A stretch of 64,000 bases of DNA from Diploscapter coronatus (lineage: Eukaryota; Nematoda; Chromadorea; Rhabditida; Rhabditidae). The position numbers and the translations under genes were made by a program. The notes under the pieces were generated by a model that was given only the letters and a program-made list of their open reading frames with translations, ran no database searches and had not been told where the DNA came from. Shown piece by piece: positions 9,719 to 25,225 of this stretch; positions within the stretch are counted from its first letter, which is position 1; every line of letters begins with the position of its first letter. Location of the stretch: positions 18,801,249 to 18,865,248 of the forward strand of contig OZ038423.1 of the NCBI GenBank assembly GCA_964036155.1. The letters run 5' to 3'.

Positions 9719-12250
9719 AAGACGTTATTTATAAAAATCGAGTATGGGGTGGTACCCAAGAAATTTACCCTCAATATTCAAGCAGATATTTGGTACCCGG
9801 GGGTTTTCGGCTACGCTGATTACGAATATGACGGTTAAAACCTGATCCGACCACTTGTTCCGCCTGTTCCGGAGGGTCCGCATCCAATAGCTTTTAAAAA
9901 TTCTATTTTCGTTAGTCGGCATGTAAAAAATTCAATTTTGGTATCAAAATGCTCGCAGAGACTAGCTGAGCACGATTCTGAAAGGATCTCGTCGAAATGA
10001 CACCGAATAAGGAAGTTACGATGCAAGTAGTGAAACATGTGGAAAATGTCATATTGATTTTTTCTCTTTTTTTAATTCTTATTTTTTAAAAAGCCCCAGG
10101 TTCCGTGAGTTATTTATACTTGGAAGTAGCCCAGGTCTTCTAGTTTCTGGAACACTTGGCCGTTTTCCTATCGACTGCCCGCTAGCGAAGAAATTCCACT
10201 TCTTCGAAGAGTTGTCATTACTCATTTTTGCCTAATTTGTTTTCAAAAATTCATAACTTCCATAATTCTAAACTAAATTCTATTATTCTTTTTTTATTTG
10301 ATAGCATTTAGTCTATAGATTATTAGGCAATAAAATAAGATTTTTTTTGAATATCGATTCTTGCGGAAATGCGCACTTTTCGCGTATTGATTGTGGACTT
10401 TTCGGCCTGTCCTGGGTTTACGCATAAATGACGTTGAAAAAATTCGTCCTTCCAGTATTTTGTGTAGATGGACGTGATGAACAACTTTTATTATTGGGCA
10501 ACTCCAGAATCATTACCGTATGAGCTCTAGAATTTTTTTAAGTGCAATGGCCAAATTCAGCATAATGCCTTTATAATACAAATTTTCAAAAATTCATATC
10601 TCCCTGTGTGTGCACATTCTCGAAGAAGTTCTGTAACAAAAGTTGATCAACTTGAACAGCTCTACAAGATTTCATGGAAAACTCCGATGTTTACTCACAT
10701 TTCACTTGTAAACCCAGTACGGGTATATAGGGTAACTTCGGATAACTTTTTCCCACCAAGAATATTATCCTAAAATTTTATCTTTATTTTTACATTATTC
10801 TCCTGCTCAAGATCTACAAAATAAAAAAAAATTATTCAATTTGGTCCAGAAATAAGAAAGTTATGATGAGAATAGTAAAACATAGAAAATATCATATTGA
10901 TTTTTTCCCTTTTTTGAATTTTGAATTTTTTAAAAGTCCCAGGTTCCGTGAGTTATTTATATTGGAAAGTAGCCCAGATCTTCTAGTTTTTGAAACACTT
11001 TACCGTTCTCCTACAAACCCCCCGCTAGTGGAGAAATGCCACTTCTTCGACGAGTTGTCATGGCTCATTTTGCCTAAGTTTGATTTAAAAATTCATAACT
11101 TCCATAATTCTAAACCAAATTTGATAATTCTTTTTTTGTCTGATTAATATGGATATCTAGTTTATTAGACACCAAAAAAACATTTTTTTAAAATATCAAT
11201 TTCTGCAGAAATGCGCACTTTTCGCGTCTTGATTGAGGACTTTTCGATCCGTACTGTCTTTACACGTAAATGACGTTGGAAAAATTTGTACTTCCAGTAT
11301 TTTGTGTAGAATGACATGCTGAACAACTTTCTTCATTAGACCAACCCCCGAATCGTTACCGTTAGAGCTACAGAATTTTTTGAAGTTCAATGACCAAATT
11401 CAGCATAGTGCTTTTTTTGACACAAATTTTCAAAAAATCATAACTTCCTGTGTATCAGACCAAATTAAATGATTATTTTTTTATTTTGTAGATCTTGAGC
11501 AGGAGAATAATGTGAAAGTAAAAATAAATTTTTTGAGAATTATTTTTAGTGAGAAAAAATTACCTGAAGTTAGCCTATATACTCGTACTGGGTTTACGCG
11601 TAAATGGCGTTGGAAAAAATTTGTTCTTTCAGTATGTTGTGTAGGTGGACATGGTGATTAACTTTCGTTCTGGACCTTATTCCAAAATGCGCACACACAG
11701 GGAGATATGAATTTTTGAAAACAAATTAGGCAAAAATGAGTAATGACAACTCTTCGAAGAAGTGGAATTTCTTCGCTAGCGGGCAGTCGATAGGAAAACG
11801 GCCAAGTGTTCCAGAAACTAGAAGACCTGGGCTACTTCCAAGTATAAATAACTCACGGAACCTGGGGCTTTTTAAAAAATAAGAATTAAAAAAAGAGAAA
11901 AAATCAATATGACATTTTCCACATGTTTCACTACTTGCATCGTAACTTCCTTATTCGGTGTCATTTCGACGAGATCCTTTCAGAATCGTGCTCAGCTAGT
12001 CTCTGCGAGCATTTTGATACCAAAATTGAATTTTTTACATGCCGACTAACGAAAATAGAATTTTTAAAAGCTATTGGATGCGGACCCTCCGGAACAGGCG
12101 GAACAAGTGGTCGGATCAGGTTTTAACCGTCATATTCGTAATCAGCGTAGCCGAAAACCCCCGGGTACCAAATATCTGCTTGAATATTGAGGGTCAACTT
12201 CTTGGGTACCACCCCCCTTATAAAAAACTCGATTTTTATAAATAACGTCT
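9719..12250. mobile_element. Palindromic composite repeat element
   Basis: The terminal inverted repeats start AGACGTTATTTATAAAAATC at both ends and are flanked by CATAA (9714-9718 and 12251-12255), a likely 5-base target duplication. The arms are long and nearly identical: about 9719-10255 versus the reverse complement of 11705-12250, including a shared 67-codon open frame on both strands. The centre contains further repeats: a unit at about 10075-10620 recurs directly at about 10915-11460, and a motif beginning with TTTACGC(G/A)TAAATG recurs at about 10420, 11270 and 11595. The inner end of the right arm joins reverse-complemented 10255 to reverse-complemented ~10590 at a shared TTTTCAAAAATTCAT, marking an internal deletion. 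No transposase is recognised, so it is non-autonomous. Confidence 0.8.
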
Positions 12251-12254
12251 CATA

Positions 12255-12869
12255 ATGAGCTATATGACTGATCCGAAATATGCAGAGGACCCGAAAATTA
12301 TTGAACTATTGGAGAAAGAAGACGAATTTAGAGAGGTAGGAAGCAGGAATGGGCGAAATTCCGTATTATTTTCGCGTGGATCCTAATTTTGTGACTTTTG
12401 AGCAAATTGAAGCTTCGTTTTCGTTTCGAAAATTGAATCTATTGGGTTGATCCATAAGTTCGTAGCACACTCGAATAAATCTCTGTATTTACATAGTTGC
12501 TTCACAAAAGGTGCTTAGAGTTCAACGGCGAGTCGAATGATACCAAATTTGGCATAATTCGATCACCTTTAAAAATTCGATTTTTCACCTAATATGAGAC
12601 TATTATGCAAAAATGTTATTATTACGCGGGTACTAAATGAAGTGACGGAGTTTTGAGATATTTCATGTGAAAGCCCATATACTAGCGGTATTAATACCAA
12701 AAATCCTATCTGGATTCGTCAGATACAAAGAAAATTATGAAGCCCGCTACAAACTATGGACCAATCCAATAATTGAAAAATTCAGAAATTCGCGGCTCTT
12801 GGAAGAACTTCTGTGAAAGGACACGAAGGAAAAGTCGTCGAATTTAATGGAAAGAAGATTCAACTTTGA
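12255..12869 (+). CDS. Small conserved-looking protein, 54 residues
   Basis: Exons 12255-12335 and 12786-12869 join in phase 0. The product starts MSYMTDPKYAEDPKIIELLE, continues with a charged helix (EKEDEFREKFAALGR) and ends with a short basic segment (KVVEFNGKKIQL). I do not recognise the family; the DPKIIELLEKE helix suggests a small coiled or helical binding protein. The ATG overlaps the right-hand copy of the CATAA flank of the palindromic element, so the natural leader has probably been displaced 2.5 kb upstream (9688-9718). The single intron (12336-12785) is mostly filled by a mariner-type MITE. Confidence 0.5.
12442..12769. mobile_element. Mariner-type MITE in the intron of the small gene
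   Basis: The left end, TTGGGTTGATCCATAAGTTC, matches the reverse complement of the right end, TTGGATTGGTCCATAGTTTG. A TA dinucleotide flanks both ends (12440-12441 and 12770-12771), as expected for Tc1/mariner insertions. It is 328 bases long with no transposase, so non-autonomous. Its right half is similar to the right end of the element at 45.0-45.9 kb. Confidence 0.75.
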
Positions 12870-13401
12870 AGTTTCTGTGAACTTGAAATACTTGCAAGAG
12901 AAATTCCTATTTGGGAACTTCTCGCTAGAATTAGATTATCCAAATGATTAAAGACAAACATTGCCGATTGATTATCTTCATTTAAAACATGAGGAAAGCT
13001 AAGATACTGAATAAACGGATAAATATTGAATGGGAAACTCGTCAGTTTCAATGAAATGAATGAAGACAAAGATTGAGAAAGTAGTATTGAGCTGAATAAA
13101 TGGAAAACATAACCGTTGAAAGAAGTTATTTGAAAACTGGGTAATAAAAATCGTCAATTTCAATAAGATGATGAAAAGCAACATTTGTGAAAGTAATATT
13201 GAAATGAAGATATGAAAGAGAAAGTCTGGATTGGAAATTATCTAGGAAAGGAATAAATCGTCAGTTTCAATAAAACGACGAATAAATGAATTTGCACACA
13301 TAAACGAAGTGATGACACAGAATAAAAGTAAGAACAAATGTGAATGAAGTAAATTATATACCAAAAGTAAGTGAAAGAATAAATCTAAGAAGAATGATGG
13401 C
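12870..13401. other. Intergenic, between convergent small gene and RAD21
   Basis: Short degenerate repetition is visible: a module containing 'GTCAGTTTCAAT(A/G)AAA(A/T)(T/C)GA' followed by GAATAAA-like sequence recurs near 13040, 13155 and 13260. No exon was found. Confidence 0.4.
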
Positions 13402-16400
13402 CTACTTGGGTGTGGATTTGGTTGGATCGTGAAGGTTGAGGAACTGGTCAGTGAGAATTTGGATGCAGGGCCTGAGGAGGATCTCCCCGAAGGGCTCCGT
13501 CTGCTGCACGCTGATCGCCTCCATCCACAGCAGCTGCAGCAGGCAAACGAATGAGATCGCTGATTCTTTCGGAGTGAAGTACTCAAGTCGAGTCAGAATC
13601 GAGGAGAACTTCACCTGCAAAAATCATTCATCTTCTCATCGTTTTACTATCGATTATTTAATAGTCGATTTTTGAGATTCGATCCGAGATTTTCTTTTCA
13701 TTTTCTTCACAAAAGCTTCATTTACAACTCAGACCACTATCTTTCTATTAAAAAATTTCATCCCGAAATTCGATTTGACATATCTACTTGAGGACCCTAT
13801 TCATAAGATTTTTCTTCTAAACATTGATAGAAAAATATCCGCTACTTTCCTGGGTAGTACTGAAATTTTATACAAGATCGATAAATCCAGTGGAAAAATG
13901 AGATTCAAAGTTCTCTCATTAAATATCGAAAACGATAACTGATCCCACCATTTCATCACCATCAGGACTGCACTGCTGCTCCCTCTGGACTCCCTCGAAC
14001 AGCTCCCTGCATCGTTCTGCCCAGGTCGACGACGATGTAATGGGAGACTCGGGACGGGAAGGAATAGGGGTAGGAGGAAGAAATGGATATTCTAAACCAT
14101 GAAAATCGGAATACTCGAACAGATCAAGGAATTCCAATCTAATTTTTCTCTTATTCCCATCTCGATCTTGTGTATTCTAATGATCGTAAAATTCTCACCT
14201 GGAGGAGGCGGCGTGGGAGTCTTTTCGGCCTCGACCTCGAGTGTCTCAGTACGCCCATAAGGGAGAGCAGCAGCATCGTCTTCCAAGTCGACCACCTCAG
14301 TTCTCGCATAGCGAATCTCCTCGTTGAGATCATCCTGGAAACAGATCACACATCATTCTGCAGCCATTTCAACATTCCAACCTGATTGACCACCAGAGGC
14401 GTATTCGGTTGTGACTCTCTCGGATCTCCAGCTGATGTATATCGTCTGCGCTTCTTCTCTTCTCGCTCTCGAAGTCTATCCAGAGTGCCACGATATAGCT
14501 GAAAGAAGAGATGTGTTGAAATCCGTGGATAGTTCGAACAAATTTAACTCGGAATTAATCTTCAAAAAAATCCCTCAATTTTTCTGTGGGAATGACTGTA
14601 GTTTCGAATACGACACAAATAGACAAATTCTTCTGGCACATACGGTGGCTATGAATTGATGAGCAACGAACCTGTAGAATGGGATTGCTGTGTCTGACTC
14701 GAATGGCAACAGGCCGATTGTTGAGGCTGTGCAGACTGCCCTCTGCACTGGCTCGCATCAGTCGCAAAGTGGGCGGACCCAGTGCCATCTTCTGGATTGT
14801 GTCCCTCAAAATCACAGGTATCTACAGATTCACACAATACCCATTGTCCGAAAACTTGTAATATGAAAAATAGGAATATAAAATTTCAAAAGTTATTTCA
14901 TACACAATTGCACTTATAACATTTGACAGCTCTATTGCTTCTCACCAAATTAAAAAAGCCCTTTTCTGATTTGGTGTAAAATATCTAGAAAGAATATTCT
15001 CCATGCTCTTTGCGTCAGAAAACGGATTTATAGCTAACCCAACCTGTAATCATGCGCATTTCGCTCCATCTTCTCCTGGCTGATCTCCTTCACTCTGTCG
15101 ATCCTCAGCTCGCGATTTCTCCGACCCACTCCAGGTTGACTGCTTCTTTCGCTGTCTTCTTCATCCATATTTGGATCGCTCTGATGAAACTTTGCGTGGA
15201 CAAGGCTTGGAGACGGGGGCCTCGGAGTTGGTTCTGGAATTTAATGAGGAATTGCAAGGAAGGAATAAACAAATGGGGTACCTTTGGAGTTCAAAATGCT
15301 GGTTCGAGCGATGGGCATTTGGTCTGCTTCAGATGGTAGTTCCTCGTCTTGGTCTTGTTCGGGAGGAAGAGGAGGAGGGAAAGAAATATTGGGCGTTATT
15401 AGATTGACGCTCTTGCGCGCTCTTTCGGACTCAAACTCGGCCATGTCGTCGGGATTGTTGTCAGGCGGCATGATGTCCCATCCATCCCCTCCTCCAGCGA
15501 AACTGAAAGTGCAATGTTGATTGATGGCTGAATGGGGGAAAACGCGCATGACTAACTCATTAGGCAGAGCAGGCGACGGCACTCTGAAGGGCGTGGTGGC
15601 AGCGAAGGGAGGGTTGAAGCTGGGCAGGGGAGCCTGATTCGAGTCGGTCACAATGGCCTCCCACTCGCCGAAGTCGTCGCTGCAGACCGGGTGGAATTGG
15701 GCGACAGTCTCGAAGTCGTCCTCGATCAGCGTGATGTCCTCTGCTCGGCCTCGCCCCACCTCCTTCGAGGGGGACAGAGTCCTTTCCTGAAAGTGTCCAT
15801 AAAGTGATCTCCAGAATCCGTGTAATCAGAAAGTCAATTTTAGCATAACCTGTACAATCGTTAAAAAAACATCTTCTCAGGGATCTTTCTAATTTAATTT
15901 TTGCACACAGTTAAAACTCAATTCTTTTTTTTTCTTTGTTTTTTCGAATTGCGATACGATTTTCATTGAGAAATTATAAAATCATCACCATGTTCGAGTA
16001 GATGAAGGTGTAAAGAAGAATGCAATAGATAGAACACAATTCAAACAAGATGGAGACTCTATGGAAATGTGCATTGGAGTTCACCTCGGTAATGGGGGGA
16101 TTGACATTTGGATCATTAGGCCCAGGCAGCGATGCTCGTGGAAATGGCTCTATGAAGGGGATGAACCCGATCCTCTGCGCGGCCGTCTGCTTCACGCGGC
16201 AGAACAGCTCCTCCGTGTCCACCAGCAAAAAGCCCGTCTTCTTCGAGTAGATCCGCACTATTCCCAGCAACAGATGACTCGTTGTTCGCAGTGAGATCTT
16301 CGCCTCAAATTCGGGAGAAAATGAATCAATTATATGGTTTGTTCTTCTTATTTCACTAACTCAAACATCGTCTAAAAATACGATTTTTTTCTATTATCTT

Positions 16401-16680
16401 TTCGTTTCAAAAATATTTTGCAGAATTTCCCTCATCGCAATGCGCTACAAGCTCCAAGCGCGCACAAAACCTCATCATTAATTGCCAGTATTTCTAATCT
16501 CGGGAATGCTCATTTCATCTTTTCCTCCCTCCTTACCGTGGGCCGAATGACCTGCTGCACGGCAGCGTCCAGATTGGACTCAAGAATCTGCTGCCTGGTG
16601 AGCTTCTTCTCCCAGTGCGCGGCCAACCAGATCTTCGCCAGCGGGCCGTGGCGGGAGAATGTCACTAGATTGTAGAACAT
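13402..16680 (-). CDS. rad21: Cohesin kleisin subunit RAD21/SCC1
   Basis: Nine exons (16537-16680, 16085-16303, 15282-15786, 15044-15233, 14672-14804, 14382-14498, 14199-14334, 13949-14091, 13402-13614) join in frame to 599 residues, near the usual RAD21 length. The N-terminal kleisin domain is unmistakable (GPLAKIWLAAHWEKKLTRQQ; then LRTTSHLLLGIVRIYSKK), and would contact SMC3. The C-terminal winged helix (residues about 530-599; ESAISFVCLLQLLWMEAISV, then QTEPFGEILLRP) would contact SMC1. The middle is acidic and proline-rich, with the conserved RIDRVKEISQEKM segment and the ...ALGPPTLRLM stretch. Cohesin holds sister chromatids together, and separase cuts this subunit. A REC8-like meiotic paralogue is possible but the pattern fits RAD21 better. 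A TTTTGCAG 3' splice site lies one base before the ATG. Start codons of this gene and the divergent P450 gene are 173 bases apart. Confidence 0.93.
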
Positions 16681-16853
16681 CCTGCAAAATGCGAGAAAAA
16701 TCACAGAAAACACAAGAAACAACGATGAAACGGAAAATGAGTGTTTTAGCAAGTGTCAACTCAAACCACTTTTCCGGTTTTCGATCGATTTCTCATTCTT
16801 TTTCTGTTGAATTGGGGTTTTCAAATTTTCTGAATTTAGTATTTTAGGACTAG
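16681..16853. promoter_or_regulatory. Shared divergent promoter/outron region of RAD21 and CYP4
   Basis: Only 173 bases separate the two start codons. Each side has a 3' splice site next to its ATG: TTTTGCAG at 16682 on the minus strand and TATTTTAG ending at 16847 on the plus strand. If both genes are trans-spliced, true transcription starts lie inside this interval or overlap the opposite gene. No clear TATA box is seen. Confidence 0.45.
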
Positions 16854-20334
<3,481 letters not shown>

Positions 20335-21174
20335 TTCAAACTAGTGAATGAAACCTGCACGAAATGCAATTTTTAGGTTGGCTTTTTAATTTTTTCTGAA
20401 ATTTTATCGCAACTGATTGATTTCTTAGTTTGGCAGATGAACATTTTTAATCTTTTCATTCATCCAATTTATTTTTCTCCTAAAATTATTAGAAGTTTGA
20501 ATCAAAAATAGCTCTCTTTGGATAAGCTGATCATGGTTAGAACAATACCAGATGATCCTTTTTCTCAAATATAATCGTAGTTTTTAATTGCTTAGATGCA
20601 TGCATGAAAAATTATCAAGTGATTTTTTCGTTTCTTGAAATAATAAACTCTTTCGTTTTATATTGCATTGAAGTTTTATAAGATTCGTGATAAAATGGCA
20701 TGTTGTTGATGCCGAAAATAAGGGAAGAAAGAATTATTTTAGGCCAGTTGAAAATAAAAATCGTTAACCCTAAATCACTCATTTTTCATTTCTGAAGAGT
20801 TGTTTCTTCGGAGACCAACAGTCATCCCTGGAGGAATCTGAGAGGAAACCTCTCCTAAATGCGTTATGTCAAAAATCGATTTTTAAAAGTTAATATTTTC
20901 GGGCCAAAATGGGAATCATTCGACTCAGAAATTTTCAGCTTCAGAACATGCTAATATTCTATCAATTAGAATCATCTTATCGCTGATACCAACTGATAAA
21001 CGGCTGATAATTATAGGGAATAATTTCAAATTTAATTTTAAAAATCATCAGTACAAACGACACTATCTTTGAATTCTAATTTTCATTTCAGGAATAGCGA
21101 AGACAAGGGGCGAGCCAGCTTTCTATTTCAGATTTTTAAAATTATCAAAAGTTTAAAGAAGAAACACAGCAATT
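20335..21174. other. 3' flank of CYP4 and intergenic sequence
   Basis: No gene is seen. An AATAAA polyadenylation signal lies at 20642-20647, 308 bases after the CYP4 stop. A short inverted repeat around GGAGGAATC / GAGAGGAAACCTCTCC occurs near 20830-20860. Confidence 0.5.
20642..20647 (+). terminator. Polyadenylation signal downstream of CYP4
   Basis: AATAAA on the + strand, the first clear hexamer after the stop codon. It implies a 3' UTR of roughly 320 bases. Confidence 0.4.
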
Positions 21175-21545
21175 CATTTTAATTTGATTTAGGTTTTGAA
21201 TGTGGTAAAAACATAGACGAGTGATTGGACTGTTTACATTGGATTGTTCCTGAGAGAATCTGTCACCAGAAAAATGTTCTGCTAGATTTTAAAAGTAATA
21301 AGTATAAATTTAGATATTTGAATGAGTATTTTTCATTATATCCTCCATTCTCAATTCTAATTTTAAGACCAAGTTTTAAATTATCTTCATTGATTTTCAA
21401 AACTTGATGACTAAATGCTGCTTTATAATCGACAAATAATGTCAATTTTAGTCATTTTATAGAAGTAATCGAAATTCTAACAGTCAGTCGAAGACTGGCA
21501 CTAGAACGGTGAGCGAGCGAGCGCAAAGCGGGGGGATTCTAGTTA
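21175..21545 (+). repeat. Third, solitary copy of the hairpin-bearing repeat
   Basis: About 370 bases similar to 24765-25120 (+) and to the reverse complement of 895-1260. It runs from TTTGATTTAGGTTTTGAATG to the hairpin and CACTAGAACG tail. Here it stands without the rest of the duplicated block, about 260 bases from the right arm. The hairpin is CAGTC-GAA-GACTG (21485-21497). Confidence 0.75.
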
Positions 21546-21802
21546 TTTTATAATTTTCTCAAGCAGTTAGCTAAAAATGAAGATTATTTCAAGGAAGAAT
21601 TTAATATTGACAATTTTTACTCCTATCTTGTCCTTCATAAATATGACAAGGATAGTTTTCAAAACAGTTATAACGAGTATAAATAGGAAAGTCAGTTCTT
21701 TGAGATCCTTTTCCGTAACTACAGAATCGGATAGTAAAAAAAGTAGTTTTCAGGGCCATGAAATTTCGAGTAGCTCATTTTGAATATTTTGCGAATAAAT
21801 TG
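21546..21802. other. Spacer between solitary repeat and right arm
   Basis: A 68-codon open frame (21577-21783, +) fills most of it. It is Ser/Lys-rich with no recognised domain and no splice context, so I do not call it a gene. Confidence 0.3.
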
Positions 21803-24800
21803 GTACGAAGATAGAATAAACGAGAGACGATGGATAGTGTTATGAAGTAGCAAGGCATTCAAATCTAGAGATCAAATGCAACTCTGAATTTCTTTATTTT
21901 TGGAAAAATTTCACACATATAAACGAAGAACATTGAGATGGGTTTATTGCTCCAGAGTTCATGAAGAACATTTCGAGACAAATGAACAAATATTGGAATA
22001 ATGAGTTAACTGTTAAAAATCGACAGGAATAAGATGTTAGACTAAAAATCTCTTGGCATATAGAATTATGAGGAATGATATTTGAAAAAAGTTTGGAATT
22101 ACAAATATTGTACTACGCCGTCAAGGAAGTATTTTTAACAATCAACATATTTACAACCTGCTGCTTCAGTTATTGTTAATCTATAGATCGAATTTGATCT
22201 TTTTCTTAGTCTTCACAGAGAATCTTTTTCCTTGGAATTTCTTGTTTTGTTAATCCTCATCCGAAAAATCCAGAAACAAATCGCTCTAAATTAAAATATT
22301 GATTGAGTCATACAATTATTTATCATGCATTTTCATTAAGGAATAACTATCTACCCGTTCATAGCGTATTTGATAATACGGTTTTCCCTCAATTGGACAA
22401 GTGCTTCTTTGAACATCGCTGAGTGTCTTCTTTACATCATAGAGATTATTCGGAGCCAAATAAGCGTCATAGTAATATTTGAGGTAGAAAACCAATAGAA
22501 CGAAGAAATAAATTGAATTATATTTTAGTGTTTCATAAGTTTCCTCACATCCTTCATAGAAAATCTGAAAGTTGATGTTCGATTTCATAAAATTCATCGG
22601 GGATTATTTTAAGATGAATTCGCTTAAATTACAAATTGAGAAGTTTGTTATTAATTTCAAATTATACCTTGATGAGAAAAGTCAATCCAGTGAAAACTAG
22701 TCCGATAACCTGTTGCATGATTTGTGACAAAGTTATGAACTTGTAGATGAATTTTGGTGGCATGATATAGTCACATCGTACAGCATGATATGCATGAGTG
22801 AGGAAAATTATGAAGTAATCAATCACGATGAACCAACGAGCTTAATTTTAATAAATTAATTAAGCGATTTCATGACGGGAAATTACCTGATGGACTGGAT
22901 GAAGTATAGATATGCGTAGAATAGGTTAGGTCTACAATATAATAAAACACATAGAAATATCCAAAGTGCAGCTTATTACTCATGAATTGCATGTGTAGTA
23001 GAAAACATACTTCGAAGAACATCAATAACTAAACAATATAATCTTTAATAAAGGTTTTTGTTCTTATAAATGAATAAAATATTAGTGTATATTAAGACTT
23101 TAATTAATACCTTTAAGTAGTAATAAATAGCGACCCACGATCCACCAATTGGAGAAGTAAAATCAAATCGAACGCACAATGAATGAAATAATGAAATTCT
23201 GAATTAGCAAAACTGAACTTGTGAGCATTAATTCTTATACATAAAGACGCCAAACGACTTTTCAGAAGGAAATTTTTTTGGTGAGAAACAGTAAAACACG
23301 AGGTAGGCAAATAGATTCGTAGTTTCAGAATCTCTTTGGCATTTTATTGGAAGAGCCTTTATTTTCGAGATACAGAGATCTCGATATCCGTTTCTCCCAT
23401 TTAGAGCGATTTTCGGGAAAAGTTCACAACTACAAATTTGCAGGTTCTAACTCATAAGACCAAATCGCGCGGAAACTTTTCACGATTGCAACTCAGAAAA
23501 TACAGAAAAGCAAGTCAAAAGAGAACGGATGAAATTTTCATCTCAAAAATGCCAATGCTAATTTTGACCTTTTAGCATTCCTACTCATACACTGTGATGA
23601 TGAAACAATAAAGATTTCAATTAATTGAAACGTTCATATATCAAAATTTCGTTCTTTTAAACTATCTTACTCATTCCAACTCTGAACCCATTCAGAGACC
23701 ATTTGAAGAAATCCTATCAGAGAAATGAGCGAGCAAAAATAATTCCATTTGCTAGAAATTTTCAGGGGAATTTCCAAATTCATGGTGTTGTTGTCCTGAA
23801 GAAAGAAACGAAAGCATAACTATCTGATGATATAGAAAATGATAAATAATAACATACGTGAATTATCCATAGCATAAAGATGATCAAGGTATTACGTAAC
23901 CTGAATAAAGTGCGTTGCAAACCAAATACTTTCGAAATGTCTATCTGTGCCATTTTGTGCCCCGTAATATGGATTATAACGCATATTTGTGCCATTTTGT
24001 GCTCCATAATATGCATTATAATTATTTATGTATATGCTCATAATGTGTCTGAAATGATGAATTGATTAGTTATGATTTAAAACGATTAAAAACGAGACTT
24101 TAAATATCACCAGGATGTCATTCTAAGAACGACCTACGATGGAATGAATCGCTAGAGCATATAGAGTATCTATGACGTGCATGATCAGATAGCGTCCCTG
24201 CTATTGGCTAATATCATCCTTGGATATTGAACGTTGTAAACAAATGTGACTTTGAATATGTTAGGGAGGGAAAGATGTACCAATGCGCGCAAAGAGAAAG
24301 AATAAAAGAGTTGGGCTCTGTTGCTCTCAGAAGACAGTAGAGGAGTCTGTGCTGTGTGAAAAGAAGATGAATACCAGTTGATGAACACGAAAACGTCTAT
24401 TAATGACAAGTTGGGATAGTTGTAGAGATCAGAGGTGAGATATCTAAGGATAAATATGTGATTATGGTAGATGTCTTAACCAGAAAGTGGCTGACATCCC
24501 GAAGACTATCAGTAGACGTGGCTCACTGTCTAGTCTAGAATCCTTTTTAAACTTTTCATAGCAAAAGTTTTCTTTGTACCATCTAACGAGCATTTGTCGT
24601 CGAAGTCAAAAGTTTTAAATTAGCATAGTTTCGCCCATTTTTAGAAGCGGGGCCTAATCTCCCCATTTTGTGATTAGAGCCCATGTGGGTTTGATTCGGA
24701 TCCGGGACACTTTTGCAATTGTCCGGCCATTCTTTATTTGTTCTGGTTACTCAAAGAATGCTTTTTTAATACAATTTGATTTAGGTTTTGAATGTGGTAA

Positions 24801-25130
24801 AAAATAGACGAGTGATTTGACTGTTTGCATTGTATTATTCTTGAGAGAATCTGTTACCGGAAAAATGTTCTACTAGATTTTAAAACTAATAAGTATAAAT
24901 TTGGATATTTGAATGAGTATTTTTCATTATATCCTCCATTTTCAATTCTAATTTTAAGACCAAGTTTTAAATTATCTTCATTGATTTTCAAAACTTGATG
25001 ACTAAATGCTGCTTTATAATCGACAAATAATGTAAATTTTAGTAAAATTTCAATAATTTTATAAAAGTAATCGAGTTTCTAACAACCAGCCGAAGGCTGG
25101 CACTAGAACGACAAGCGAGTGAGAAAATTC
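21803..25130 (-). repeat. Inverted duplication, right arm
   Basis: Reverse-complement partner of 895-4172. It carries ELO-like copy B, the ~165-base repeat (24555-24725) and the hairpin-bearing repeat (24765-25120) in mirrored order. Divergence from the left arm is modest and includes coding-frame indels, so the copies have drifted since duplication and show no sign of recent conversion over the ELO exons. Confidence 0.8.
22316..24041 (-). pseudogene. ELO-family elongase-like gene, copy B (broken)
   Basis: Mirror copy of the gene at 1986-3639. The exon order and sequence are shared, with an ATG at 24041 seven bases after a CATTTCAG site. It has one more lesion than copy A: an extra base in exon 1 (within GTTACGTAATACC) shifts the frame and makes an early TAA. 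It also keeps the exon 3 stop found in copy A (ACT TAA AG before GTATTA) and lacks the HxxHH box. Exon 6 (ARWFIVIDYF..., FITLSQIMQQVIG) and the last exon are intact; the latter reads a few residues longer (LMKMHDK). Exon 1 contains a repeated Y-x-(T/A)-Y-(Y/S)-G-x-x-NGT unit. No functional elongase can be predicted. Confidence 0.7.
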
Positions 25131-25134
25131 TAGC

Positions 25135-25225
25135 ACTGAGAGCAGAGCGCCTACGAGGCACCCGCGAAACACCCGCAAATGGCACACGTCACTCTGGGAT
25201 GCTTCGCGGGTGCTCTGCCCTCAGT
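25135..25225. repeat. GC-rich hairpin upstream of the LOTUS gene
   Basis: The arms share GCACCCGCGAA (25158-25168) with TTCGCGGGTGC (25203-25213). The stem extends through CTGAG(A/G)GCAGAGC on the outside, with an 11-base insertion in the left arm. It lies about 420 bases before the LOTUS start, immediately outside the inverted duplication. It is markedly more GC-rich than its surroundings. It could be a structured RNA, a regulatory element or a small foldback repeat. Confidence 0.55.

Larger units (their letters stand above)
9688..12869 (+). other. Host transcription unit apparently split by a 2.5-kb element
   Basis: A good 3' splice site (TTGCATTGCAG) ends at 9687 and is followed by 26-31 bases that stop at the left end of the palindromic element. 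Removing the element and one copy of the flanking CATAA gives a continuous leader running into the ATG at 12255, and the frame is open right across the join. The simplest reading is a small gene whose 5' leader was interrupted by the insertion. The same sequence could instead be an internal coding exon of a longer gene. Whether the gene is still expressed is unknown. Confidence 0.45.

Noticed and set aside
9835..12126. Identical 67-codon frames in both arms of the palindromic element
   Set aside because: They are identical because the arms are inverted copies; no transposase or other domain is recognisable.
15052..15407. Plus-strand open frames opposite the RAD21 exons
   Set aside because: Antisense shadows of well-supported RAD21 exons 3 and 4.
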